In this document: one piece after another, positions 55,180 to 63,300 of the stretch
How the letters are laid out: each line of letters starts with the position of its first letter
How positions within the stretch are numbered: position 1 is the stretch's first letter
From: Joostella atrarenae
GTDB taxonomy: Bacteria; Bacteroidota; Bacteroidia; Flavobacteriales; Flavobacteriaceae
DNA: 64,000 bases
Assembly: GCF_021764745.1 (NCBI RefSeq)
Contig: NZ_JAETXX010000002.1
Location: forward strand, 1-64,000
Reading direction: 5' to 3'
The notes under the pieces: generated by a model
What the model was told of the DNA's origin: nothing
The model's input: the letters and a program-made list of their open reading frames with translations, nothing else
Database searches by the model: none
Program-made: the position numbers and the translations under genes

Positions 55180-56292
55180 TTAGTAATCACTGGTTCTACT
55201 AGATGTAGTAGATCTTGTAGATGAAGATCTGCTTGGAGAACTGCTACTACGAGTTGATTTAGAAGATGAAGCTCTAGATGAACTACTTCTGCTAGTACTC
55301 GTTGGTGTAGATTCTCTTGAAGTTGAGTAATTACTATTTCCAGAACTTCTACTGCTACTAGATCTAGAAGTTGATGTACTTCTTGAGTTAATAGGTGTAC
55401 TTGAACTTCTTGTATTTGTTGGTGACGCAGATCTACTGTAGCTACTTCTTCCTGTGTTATTACTTGAATTAGTGTTGCTGCTTCTAGAATAGCTAGGAGA
55501 ACTACTTCTGCTAGAGCTATTAGTATTTCTAACTTCAGTACCTCTATTAGTTTCGTATGCTAAACTTCTACTACGTACATTATTTTGTACCTTACTATCG
55601 TTTCTCACAGTTACTCTTCTATCATTTGAATAAAGAGATTTACGACTGTTACTTTCTTTATAATGATATGTTCTACCAACGCTTGCATAAGATCTTCTTC
55701 TGTTATCATTATAAGGTTTGTAATACGTGTATCTTACAGGTCTGTAATATCTTCTGTAAGGTTGACGATTTACCATACAATAGCTAGGACGAGGTCTTTC
55801 AAAATAACGATGATAAGGACGGTATACATAAGTTCTATTATAAGCATTTATATATCCTCTAGAATTTACATATACACCATTATTATTGTAATATACCTGT
55901 AATCCTCCAATTCTACTTACAAAATTACCACGGTAAAATACGTCTAAGGAACCAATTCTGGTAACACGACCATAAAAATCATAATATATAGGAGTGTTCT
56001 CTACTTGAATTACAGCTCCATAATCATCATACTGTACATAAGGATCGTAGCGATAACCTGAATTAAATGTAATGCTAATGTTGTCTGTATGTAATCCTGT
56101 ATGAATAATTTCAGGAGTATCTATATAAAAGTCAAATTCTCCATCAGGGTAAACAGAGAATGTTATTCCATTTTCTACAAATATAAAAGAACTGCTATAT
56201 GCAGGATTGTAATTGTTATTAGCTTCATCAGATTTTGCAACAGCTGTTCCACTAAGAAATATTGACAATAGTATTATTAATGTATGTTTCAT
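55180..56292 (-). CDS. Exported protein with Ser/Arg-rich low-complexity tail
   Basis: 370 residues. A signal peptide (about 1-19, ending Val-Ala-Lys) leads to a folded region (about 25-150) with repeats of Tyr-Asp-Asp-Tyr and Phe-Tyr-Gly-Arg-type strands (GEFDFYIDTPEI, YYDFYGRVTRIGSLDVFYRGNFVSRIGG). From about residue 150 it becomes Tyr/Arg-rich (PYHRYFERPRPSY), and from about 215 to the end it is made almost only of Ser, Arg, Thr and Asn. The tail is strongly basic. No known domain in the tail. Perhaps an envelope-associated or nucleic-acid/polyanion-binding protein; function unknown. Monocistronic. Confidence 0.75.
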   Translation of the reverse strand: MKHTLIILLSIFLSGTAVAKSDEANNNYNPAYSSSFIFVENGITFSVYPDGEFDFYIDTPEIIHTGLHTDNISITFNSGYRYDPYVQYDDYGAVIQVENTPIYYDFYGRVTRIGSLDVFYRGNFVSRIGGLQVYYNNNGVYVNSRGYINAYNRTYVYRPYHRYFERPRPSYCMVNRQPYRRYYRPVRYTYYKPYNDNRRRSYASVGRTYHYKESNSRKSLYSNDRRVTVRNDSKVQNNVRSRSLAYETNRGTEVRNTNSSSRSSSPSYSRSSNTNSSNNTGRSSYSRSASPTNTRSSSTPINSRSTSTSRSSSSRSSGNSNYSTSRESTPTSTSRSSSSRASSSKSTRSSSSPSRSSSTRSTTSSRTSDY

Positions 56293-56546
56293 ATTTTCTA
56301 AGTTTTAGGTTGAAAATTAATCTTTCGATTACTCTTCTCTTATACCAATACAAACTGTGTGCCAAAAAGGGTTATTGACCGAATATATGAAAATTTCTTG
56401 TAAGATTTTACTTTGAAAAATACTATAAAGCAAAAGAATATCTTATTAGTAAACTTTACAGTGTTAATATATGTTGTAGTAAAGGAGTGTGTTGAAGGTG
56501 AAGCGTGTTGTTTTAAATAGTTTTAAGTAGTAGTGCTAAAGCAAAA
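56293..56546. other. Upstream region, nothing firm recognised
   Basis: Part of the 371-nt interval between the Ser/Arg-rich gene (which starts at 56292) and the next minus-strand gene. AT-rich, no plausible open frame, no tRNA. The promoter of the Ser/Arg-rich gene should lie here, but I see no clear TAnnTTTG on the minus strand. Confidence 0.4.
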
Positions 56547-56578
56547 AAATAACTGGAGCAAAGCTCCAGTTATTTTTT
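56547..56578 (-). terminator. Intrinsic terminator of the polyamine operon
   Basis: AAATAACTGGAGC (56547-56559) pairs perfectly with GCTCCAGTTATTT (56563-56575), loop AAA. On the minus strand a T-run follows, 86 nt past the stop of the small acidic protein gene; T-run on the plus strand too. Confidence 0.82.
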
Positions 56579-56663
56579 TAAAAACTATAAATATTTTTAA
56601 TCTGAGCTACGATTAACTCAAAGAAGATTGAGTTTTTGTTTTTCTATATAATAAAAAAAAACA

Positions 56664-56966
56664 TTAGTCCTCATCTTCTTCCTGATCTTCAGGAATATCT
56701 AAATTATCTGTTTCTAGCGTATCATCATTCGCAAATTCATCATCGTCATCGTCTTCAAACTTCTCCATTGTATTAGCAAGACGTGTACTTACTTTTACTA
56801 AATAGATAGTTTCTTCTGTTCTTACTTCAACAGCCTCAACGGTTTCATTATTTGCATTTTTAAATTTAATGATGTCATCATCACCATATCCATCAGGATA
56901 TTTGTCTACCAGCATAGATAGAATCTCGTTGGTTAATTTTTTGTAATCTACAATTACACGTTTCAT
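56664..56966 (-). CDS. Small acidic protein, unknown function
   Basis: 100 residues. N-terminal part MKRVIVDYKKLTNEIL through VKVSTRLAN is a small alpha/beta unit with YPDGYGDDDII. The last 32 residues are almost all Asp and Glu (FEDDDDDEF, NLDIPEDQEEDED), giving a very acidic tail. Not a recognised family, but proteins of this form are widespread in Bacteroidota. It follows the deoxyhypusine synthase-like gene by 42 nt and is probably in its transcript; whether its role is tied to polyamines is unknown. An acidic tail could bind cationic partners. Confidence 0.75.
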   Translation of the reverse strand: MKRVIVDYKKLTNEILSMLVDKYPDGYGDDDIIKFKNANNETVEAVEVRTEETIYLVKVSTRLANTMEKFEDDDDDEFANDDTLETDNLDIPEDQEEDED

Positions 56967-57008
56967 AATATTGATAATTAATGCAGGTTCTTAAATATTT
57001 TATTAAAG

Positions 57009-57986
57009 TTACATATCTAAAAGATATGCAAAAATAAGTGGAGCAACAATAGTTGCATCCGATTCTATGATAAATTTAGGCGTGTCTATATCAAGTTTAC
57101 CCCATGTTATTTTTTCATTTGGAACGGCTCCAGAATATGAACCATAACTTGTGGTAGAGTCGGAAATCTGACAGAAATAGCTCCAAAAAGGAGTTTCTGG
57201 TCTTTCCATATCTTGATATAACATTGGAACAACGCAGATAGGAAAATCTCCAGCAATTCCTCCTCCGATTTGGAAGAAACCAACTCCGTTTTCAGAATTT
57301 TCAGTATACCAATCTGCTAAATATGCCATATACTCAATTCCGCTTTTTACGGTAGAGGCTTTTAATTCGCCTTTCATTACGTAAGAAGCAAAAATATTTC
57401 CCATAGTGCTATCTTCCCATCCAGGAACTACAATTGGAAGGTTTTTTTCAGCAGCAGCATACATCCATGAATCTTTTAAATCGATTTCATAGTATTCTTC
57501 TAATACTCCAGATAATAACATTTTATACATAAACTCATGTGGAAAATAACGTTCACCGTTTTCTTCCGCATCTTTCCATATTTTAAAAATATGCTTTTGT
57601 AGTCTTCTAAAAGCTTCCTCTTCAGGAATACAAGTATCTGTAACTCTGTTTAGTCCTTTTTCTAATAAATCCCACTCTTCTTTTGGAGTAAGGTCTCTGT
57701 AATTTGGTACGCGTTTATAATGAGAATGAGCTACTAAATTCATAATATCCTCCTCAAGGTTTGCTCCAGTACAAGAAATGATTTGCACTTTATCTTGACG
57801 TATCATTTCAGCAAAGATCTTTCCTAGTTCTGCAGTACTCATAGCCCCAGCTAGAGTTACCATCATTTTAGCTCCGCTTTCTAGTTGTGCTTCATATCCT
57901 TTTGCGGCATCTACTAATGCAGCAGAATTGAAGTGGAGGTAATATTTTTCTATGAAATTTGAAATTGCTCCTTTATTATTCGTCAT
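57009..57986 (-). CDS. Deoxyhypusine synthase-like protein; candidate homospermidine synthase
   Basis: 325 residues of the DHS family. NAD-site motifs SCTGANLEED (71-80) and GGGIAGDFPI (241-250) are present, as is the catalytic Lys in ITWGKL (Lys297), the position of the covalent intermediate in eukaryotic DHS. Bacteria have no eIF5A, so the protein cannot make deoxyhypusine. Plant homospermidine synthase is a DHS derivative, and homospermidine is the main polyamine reported in Flavobacteriaceae. Being downstream of arginine decarboxylase and agmatinase (putrescine supply), homospermidine synthesis is the best guess. It overlaps the agmatinase gene by 11 nt. Confidence 0.85.
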   Translation of the reverse strand: MTNNKGAISNFIEKYYLHFNSAALVDAAKGYEAQLESGAKMMVTLAGAMSTAELGKIFAEMIRQDKVQIISCTGANLEEDIMNLVAHSHYKRVPNYRDLTPKEEWDLLEKGLNRVTDTCIPEEEAFRRLQKHIFKIWKDAEENGERYFPHEFMYKMLLSGVLEEYYEIDLKDSWMYAAAEKNLPIVVPGWEDSTMGNIFASYVMKGELKASTVKSGIEYMAYLADWYTENSENGVGFFQIGGGIAGDFPICVVPMLYQDMERPETPFWSYFCQISDSTTSYGSYSGAVPNEKITWGKLDIDTPKFIIESDATIVAPLIFAYLLDM

Positions 57987-58860
57987 CTTCGTCTTGATTT
58001 TTTGAGTTTGCGTACTTAAATTTATAAGCTAACATTTTATAATACAACTTTGCAGCTAAGAAATCTGAAGATTTTTCGTTTTCATTAGGACAAAGCTCTA
58101 CAATATCAAAGCCAACTACATTTTTCTTTTTAAATACTCTTTTTAAATAATCTAATGTCTCATACCATAGTAAACCTCCTGGCTCTGGAGTTCCAGTTGA
58201 AGGAAGTATAGATGGATCAAAAGCATCTAAATCTATAGTAATAAATACATTTTCACTCATTTGATGAATAGAATCGTCTACCCAATCATCGCTAAGATTA
58301 ATATCTTCAGCAAAATAAGTTTGATCTTCTACCATATTATCAAGCTCAGAAATATCCATACTACGTATTCCTACTTGAATAAGTTTTGTGGTCTTACTAG
58401 CCTCATAAACAGCACATGCATGATTGCATTTGCTCCCTTCATAAGATTCTCTTAGATCTGCGTGGGCATCTATTTGTAGCACGGTAAGATCGTTAAACGA
58501 CTCATTAAGAGCTCTAATAGAACCTATAGAAATAGAATGTTCTCCTCCAAAAAGGGTAACAAACTTTTCCTGTTTTATATAGTTTTTAGTTGTTTTATAA
58601 ACTGCTTCTACCATTTTCTCCGGAGAGCTATTTTCCGTAATCGCAGGAGCCAAGTAAACGCCTTTTTTATAAGGTTCGCTTCGTGTCTCAATATCAAAAA
58701 GCTCCATGTTTTCAGATGCATCTAAAAAAGCATCGGGACCCTTATCGGCTCCTTTTTGCCATGTGCTTGTACCATCGTATGGCACTGGAATGAGTACTAC
58801 TTGAGCGTCATCCAAACGTGCGTACTTTTCCGGGATACCGGCATAATGTTTCTTACTCAT
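57976..58860 (-). CDS. speB: Agmatinase
   Basis: 294 residues of the ureohydrolase family. Binuclear Mn2+ ligands are visible: GGEHSIS, DAHADLRESYEG and DLDAFDPS. It hydrolyses agmatine to putrescine and urea. The assignment to agmatinase rather than arginase rests on context: the upstream overlapping gene is an arginine decarboxylase. Overlaps speA by 8 nt and the DHS-like gene by 11 nt, so the three are translationally coupled. The acidic C-terminal end (NSKNQDEDDE) is unusual but harmless. Confidence 0.92.
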   Translation of the reverse strand: MSKKHYAGIPEKYARLDDAQVVLIPVPYDGTSTWQKGADKGPDAFLDASENMELFDIETRSEPYKKGVYLAPAITENSSPEKMVEAVYKTTKNYIKQEKFVTLFGGEHSISIGSIRALNESFNDLTVLQIDAHADLRESYEGSKCNHACAVYEASKTTKLIQVGIRSMDISELDNMVEDQTYFAEDINLSDDWVDDSIHQMSENVFITIDLDAFDPSILPSTGTPEPGGLLWYETLDYLKRVFKKKNVVGFDIVELCPNENEKSSDFLAAKLYYKMLAYKFKYANSKNQDEDDE

Positions 58861-60250
58861 CGTAACCTAAGATTTTTAAAAAGTCGTTTGCTGTTTGTTG
58901 TTCAGAAAAAAGTTTAGTGGTAATATTACCTTCATCATCTTTATTGATAAGAATGTGTTTTGGAGAAGGGATTAAACAATGTTGTAAGCCTCCAAAACCA
59001 CCTATAGTTTCTTGATATGCACCTGTATTAAAGAAACCAATATACAATGGCTTCGCTTTATCATACTTAGGCATATAAATGGCATTCATGTTTTGCTCAG
59101 AGTTATAATAATCATCGCTATCACAGGTCAGTCCTCCTAAAAGTACACGTTCATATTCATCATTCCAACGGTTTATAGCGAGCATAATAAATCGTTTACT
59201 AATAGCCCAGCTGTCTGGTAATGTAGTAATGAAAGAGGAATTAATCATGTTCCACTTTTCACGATCGTTTTGTTGCTTCTGATATAAAACTTCATAAATA
59301 GCACCTCCGCTTTCTCCTACGGTAAAACTTCCGAATTCTGTAAAAATATGAGGAACAGGAACATTTGCCTCATCACAAGATGTTTTTATCTGGTTGATGA
59401 TTTCATTTACCATATACTCATAATCATAATCAAATGCTAATGAGTTTTTAATAGGAAATCCTCCTCCAATATTTAATGAATCTACTGTAGGACAAATTTT
59501 ACGTAATTGGATGTACACTTTTAAACATTTTAGAAGCTCATTCCAATAGTAAGCATTATCGCGAATCCCAGTGTTTATAAAAAAGTGAAGCATTTTTAAG
59601 TTCACCTTTTTATTGTCTTTAATCTCACGATTATAAAATGGTACAATATTTTTGTATCCGATTCCTAGTCTACTTGTATAGAATTCAAATTTAGGTTCCT
59701 CTTCCGAAGCAATTCTAATCCCTACGTTAAAAGGTTCGTTTATAGATTCTTCTAAAAGGTTTAGTTCTTCATAGTTATCTATAATAGGAATACACTTTTT
59801 GTGGGAACCATTAATTAGTTCCGCAATGTTTTCTATATACTTATCTCTTTTAAAGCCATTACATAGCACATAATTATCTTTAGACAACTTGCCTTTTGCA
59901 ATTAGGTTTTTAACAATATCAATATCAAACGCAGAAGAAGTTTCTATGTGGATATTATTGTTTAAAGCCTCATTTAATACGTGACTAAAGTGCGAGCTTT
60001 TTGTACAATAACAATAGTGATAATCTCCTTGGTAGTTATGCTTTTCGATAGCATTTTTGAACCAATATTGAGCTCTTTTAATATTGTTAGAGATTTGAGG
60101 TAAATATGTAAACTTTAATGGAGCACCATATTTTTTAACAAGTTCCATAAGATCGATGTCATGAAACTTTAACTGGTTACCATCTAGTTTAAATTCCTCT
60201 TGAGGGAAATAGTAGGATTGATCTATAAGATCGAAATACTTCGTCTTCAT
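58853..60250 (-). CDS. speA: Arginine decarboxylase, fold-type III, short form
   Basis: 465 residues, a PLP-dependent alanine-racemase-fold decarboxylase. Schiff-base Lys84 lies in YCTKSSHF, with ETSSAFDIDI following, the glycine-rich phosphate loop in NIGGGFP, and the active-site Cys motif GLTCDSDD. It is shorter than E. coli SpeA (658 residues) but typical of flavobacteria. It should convert arginine to agmatine, the substrate of the overlapping speB product. First gene of the polyamine operon. A 296-nt AT-rich gap precedes it, in which I see no clear promoter. Confidence 0.88.
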   Translation of the reverse strand: MKTKYFDLIDQSYYFPQEEFKLDGNQLKFHDIDLMELVKKYGAPLKFTYLPQISNNIKRAQYWFKNAIEKHNYQGDYHYCYCTKSSHFSHVLNEALNNNIHIETSSAFDIDIVKNLIAKGKLSKDNYVLCNGFKRDKYIENIAELINGSHKKCIPIIDNYEELNLLEESINEPFNVGIRIASEEEPKFEFYTSRLGIGYKNIVPFYNREIKDNKKVNLKMLHFFINTGIRDNAYYWNELLKCLKVYIQLRKICPTVDSLNIGGGFPIKNSLAFDYDYEYMVNEIINQIKTSCDEANVPVPHIFTEFGSFTVGESGGAIYEVLYQKQQNDREKWNMINSSFITTLPDSWAISKRFIMLAINRWNDEYERVLLGGLTCDSDDYYNSEQNMNAIYMPKYDKAKPLYIGFFNTGAYQETIGGFGGLQHCLIPSPKHILINKDDEGNITTKLFSEQQTANDFLKILGYDE

Positions 60251-60546
60251 AGTTGCTTTTTTGTAATATTAAAAAAATGATATTTATTTTATTTTAAATT
60301 TATGTTATAAATAGCATTTTTATTCAAATACGCAAATAGGCAGGGAGGTAAGCTATAGATATAATAGCAGATTTTTTTAAAATGTTTTTGGAAGTTAAAT
60401 TTAAGGACCGAGACCTTGTTTTACAAGATACATATAAATAGGACTTCCTAATATTTATACACACGGAGTTTAAAAAACAGCTCATTAAATTCTATAAAAT
60501 ACAAGAGCAAAAATCACTATTTTTTTTTAATACGCAAGAGAAAAAA

Positions 60547-61617
60547 TTAATTTTTATAGTATTCTAAAGATTTGATTAATAAGTCTTTATTTACAGTGAC
60601 GTCTAATTTAGGTTTTGAAATGTTTTCTAAGAGGACAAAATTGACATTACCATGCGCATTTTTCTTGTCGAATCTCATCAGCTTAATAATGGCATCCATA
60701 TCTTCATTTGTAATAGTTACTTTGTCAAAATATGAAAGAAAGTTCGCTTTTACTTCTTCTAATTTATCTTTAGGAAAATCTAAAAGTTCAGAGGAAAGAT
60801 AAGTTTCCATGATCATTCCAATAGCAATAGCTTCTCCATGTAAAAGAGTTGTTTTTTCTTCTGACTGCAAAAAATAAGATTCTACTGCATGTCCTAAGGT
60901 ATGTCCGTAGTTTAGTATTTTTCTAAGTCCATTTTCACGAGGATCTTCAGTAACAACTTCATTTTTTATGACAACAGATCTATGTATAAGCTGGTCTAAA
61001 TCTTCAGGAGATAATTGATTCATGTTTTGTAATTGCTTCCAATAGGTTTCATCATAAATGAGACCGTGTTTTAGCATTTCTGCCAATCCACTTCTTAATT
61101 CATTCTGCGGAAGTGTTTCAAGGTATTCAGTATCAATTAAAACCATAATAGGGTTAATAATAACGCCAACTTGATTTTTTAATGGACCTAAATCTACGCC
61201 TGTTTTACCTCCAACGGAAGCATCTACCATAGAGAGTAGTGTTGTAGGGATATTTAGGAAATCTATACCACGCATATATGTTGCGCCAACAAAACCTCCT
61301 AAATCTGTAACCACACCACCTCCTAAATTTATAAGTAACGATTTACGATCGCCTCCAAGTTCAGAAATAACTTTCCAAACTTCACTACAGGTTTCAATTT
61401 GCTTATTCACTTCTCCAGCTTCAATTTCGATAATTTCAAACTCAGGAAGTGTAGTTAATTTCCCAAGAAAAACAGGTAAACAGTTTGCATGTGTATTTTC
61501 ATCAACTAATATGAAAATTTTAGAATAACCTTTTGTTTCCAAATGAGCATTAAGTTCCTCATAAGATTTTTCATTGAAATGTACTTGGCAACCGTTGCTG
61601 TTAATAGAATTAAGCAT
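60547..61617 (-). CDS. aroB: 3-dehydroquinate synthase
   Basis: 356 residues, standard AroB length. NAD-binding GGGVVTDLGGF (about 98-108), KTGVDLG, and Zn ligands in GLAEMLKHGLI, NYGHTLGHAVE and LHGEAIAIGM. It converts DAHP to 3-dehydroquinate in the shikimate pathway. Monocistronic and divergent from the proline dehydrogenase gene. No aroK neighbour. Confidence 0.95.
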   Translation of the reverse strand: MLNSINSNGCQVHFNEKSYEELNAHLETKGYSKIFILVDENTHANCLPVFLGKLTTLPEFEIIEIEAGEVNKQIETCSEVWKVISELGGDRKSLLINLGGGVVTDLGGFVGATYMRGIDFLNIPTTLLSMVDASVGGKTGVDLGPLKNQVGVIINPIMVLIDTEYLETLPQNELRSGLAEMLKHGLIYDETYWKQLQNMNQLSPEDLDQLIHRSVVIKNEVVTEDPRENGLRKILNYGHTLGHAVESYFLQSEEKTTLLHGEAIAIGMIMETYLSSELLDFPKDKLEEVKANFLSYFDKVTITNEDMDAIIKLMRFDKKNAHGNVNFVLLENISKPKLDVTVNKDLLIKSLEYYKN

Positions 61618-61689
61618 GAATCTTGAATATAAATTTAGTTACTAGCAAAATAACGAGTTTTTCATGTAAAAAAGTAAAATATCTAACAC

Positions 61690-61697
61690 TATATTTG
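61690..61697 (+). promoter_or_regulatory. -7 element upstream of the proline dehydrogenase gene
   Basis: TATATTTG, a perfect TAnnTTTG, 24 nt before the ATG at 61722. No TTG at 19-21 nt upstream. Confidence 0.5.
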
Positions 61698-61721
61698 CAA
61701 AAATTTATAGCGGTTTATTGA

Positions 61722-62888
61722 ATGAAGAATTTTTTTGATAACACGGAGATTGCTTTTAAATTAAAAAGCGACTCTGAACTTGAAAGAGCTTACTTTTTAT
61801 TTAAAATGATAGCTCACCAACCTTTAGTTAGGATTGGAACTGCGGTTACAAATTTTGCTATTAAAGCACACTTGCCAGTAGAGGGTTTGATTAGGGCTAC
61901 TGTTTTCGATCATTTTTGTGGAGGTGTGAGCGAGTTGGATTGTATGAAGACTGTAGATGCTATTTATACTGCAGGAGTATGTTCTGTTTTGGATTATTCT
62001 GTTGAAGGAAAAGAAACGGAAGAGGAGTTTGATGCTGTAGTTGCTAGAACTTTAAAATTAATAGATTTTGTAAAGGAAAAAGAAGCTATCCCTTTTGCAG
62101 TTTTTAAACCAACAGCATTGGGTCGTTTTGATCTTTATGTGAAGGTTGGAAATGGAGATACACTTACCAGTGAAGAGAAGGAAGAATGGGAGCGTGTTAT
62201 ATTAAGGTTTGATACCGTATGTAAAAAAGCATATGAATTGGAAGTTTCTTTGCTTATAGACGGGGAGGAAAGTTGGATGCAGACTGCTGCTGATACTATT
62301 GTGGAGCAGATGATGCGTACTTACAATAAAGAAAGAGCGGTTGTTTATAATACACTGCAATTATATAGATGGGATCGTTTAGATTATCTAAAAGGTTTAC
62401 ATGAAAGAGCTAAAAAGGATGGCTTTATTATAGGAATGAAGTTTGTTCGTGGAGCTTATATGGAAAAGGAAAATGATCGTGCGGAAGAAAAAGGATATCC
62501 AACGCCAATATGTGCTTCTAAAAAAGAAACGGATGATAATTTTAATGCTGCCGTTCGTTATATGATGGATAACCTAGATACTATGGTATTATTTTTAGGA
62601 ACTCATAATGAAGACAGTACTTTGTTAGTATTGTCTATTATGGAAGAAAAAAATATAGCTAAGAATGACGATCGTGTTTGGTTTGGGCAATTATATGGAA
62701 TGAGTGATCATATTAGCTATAATTTATCACATGTAAAATACAATGTAGCTAAGTATCTCCCTTTTGGGCCTGTTAGAGACGTGATGCCATACCTTATTAG
62801 ACGTGCAGAAGAAAACACTTCTGTGGCTGGGCAAACAACACGCGAATTAACTTTATTATCTACAGAAAGAAAACGAAGAAAACTATAA
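61722..62888 (+). CDS. Proline dehydrogenase (monofunctional)
   Basis: 388 residues, a stand-alone PRODH barrel. Motifs: the FDHFCGG segment near 62-68, SVLDYSVEGKE, FAVFKPTALGRF, LLIDGEESWMQ (about 180-190), FIIGMKFVRGAYMEKEND (FAD/substrate loop) and a C-terminal RRAEENTSV with the paired Arg that bind the proline carboxylate. It oxidises proline to P5C, passing electrons to quinone. The P5C dehydrogenase of fused PutA is absent. Monocistronic with its own promoter. Confidence 0.93.
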   Translation: MKNFFDNTEIAFKLKSDSELERAYFLFKMIAHQPLVRIGTAVTNFAIKAHLPVEGLIRATVFDHFCGGVSELDCMKTVDAIYTAGVCSVLDYSVEGKETEEEFDAVVARTLKLIDFVKEKEAIPFAVFKPTALGRFDLYVKVGNGDTLTSEEKEEWERVILRFDTVCKKAYELEVSLLIDGEESWMQTAADTIVEQMMRTYNKERAVVYNTLQLYRWDRLDYLKGLHERAKKDGFIIGMKFVRGAYMEKENDRAEEKGYPTPICASKKETDDNFNAAVRYMMDNLDTMVLFLGTHNEDSTLLVLSIMEEKNIAKNDDRVWFGQLYGMSDHISYNLSHVKYNVAKYLPFGPVRDVMPYLIRRAEENTSVAGQTTRELTLLSTERKRRKL

Positions 62889-62893
62889 GAAGC

Positions 62894-63295
62894 TTATTCT
62901 ATAGTTTCCTTTTTGATATCAAGAATATCAGCAACAAATTTACAATTCTTTACAACGAGCTCTACGGGCTCGTTGTTTATTTTACCGTTTATGTAATAAG
63001 TGCTACATTTATCTTCCGATGATGTTTGACTACGAGCAATATCGCTTTTATCAAAATTAACATCACCATAAGTTAATACGGAATCTATCTGTTCTTCAGT
63101 GATAGTTTTATTGTCTAATAACTGCTGCATATTAGGAGCAAAATTGATTTTCTCTTGTGTTCTTATGGATTTTAGTGTTCTGCAATTTGGAAGATAACAG
63201 AATTCTGCTCTTTTCTCTTTGAAAAAATAAGCAAGGAAAATCAGTCCTAGAGCAAGACCGATAAAAAAGAAACCGAATCTTTTTATTAGTGGCAT
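62894..63295 (-). CDS. DUF4258 domain membrane-anchored protein
   Basis: 133 residues. A membrane helix at about 7-24 (FGFFFIGLALGLIFLAYFF) is followed by a cytosolic or periplasmic domain with FCYLPNCR and later CSTYY and VKNCKF; four Cys in total. The domain TEEQIDSVLTYGDVNFDKS fits DUF4258. It sits 5 nt after the alanine dehydrogenase stop, in the same operon. Function unknown. Confidence 0.75.
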   Translation of the reverse strand: MPLIKRFGFFFIGLALGLIFLAYFFKEKRAEFCYLPNCRTLKSIRTQEKINFAPNMQQLLDNKTITEEQIDSVLTYGDVNFDKSDIARSQTSSEDKCSTYYINGKINNEPVELVVKNCKFVADILDIKKETIE

Positions 63296-63300
63296 AGTAT

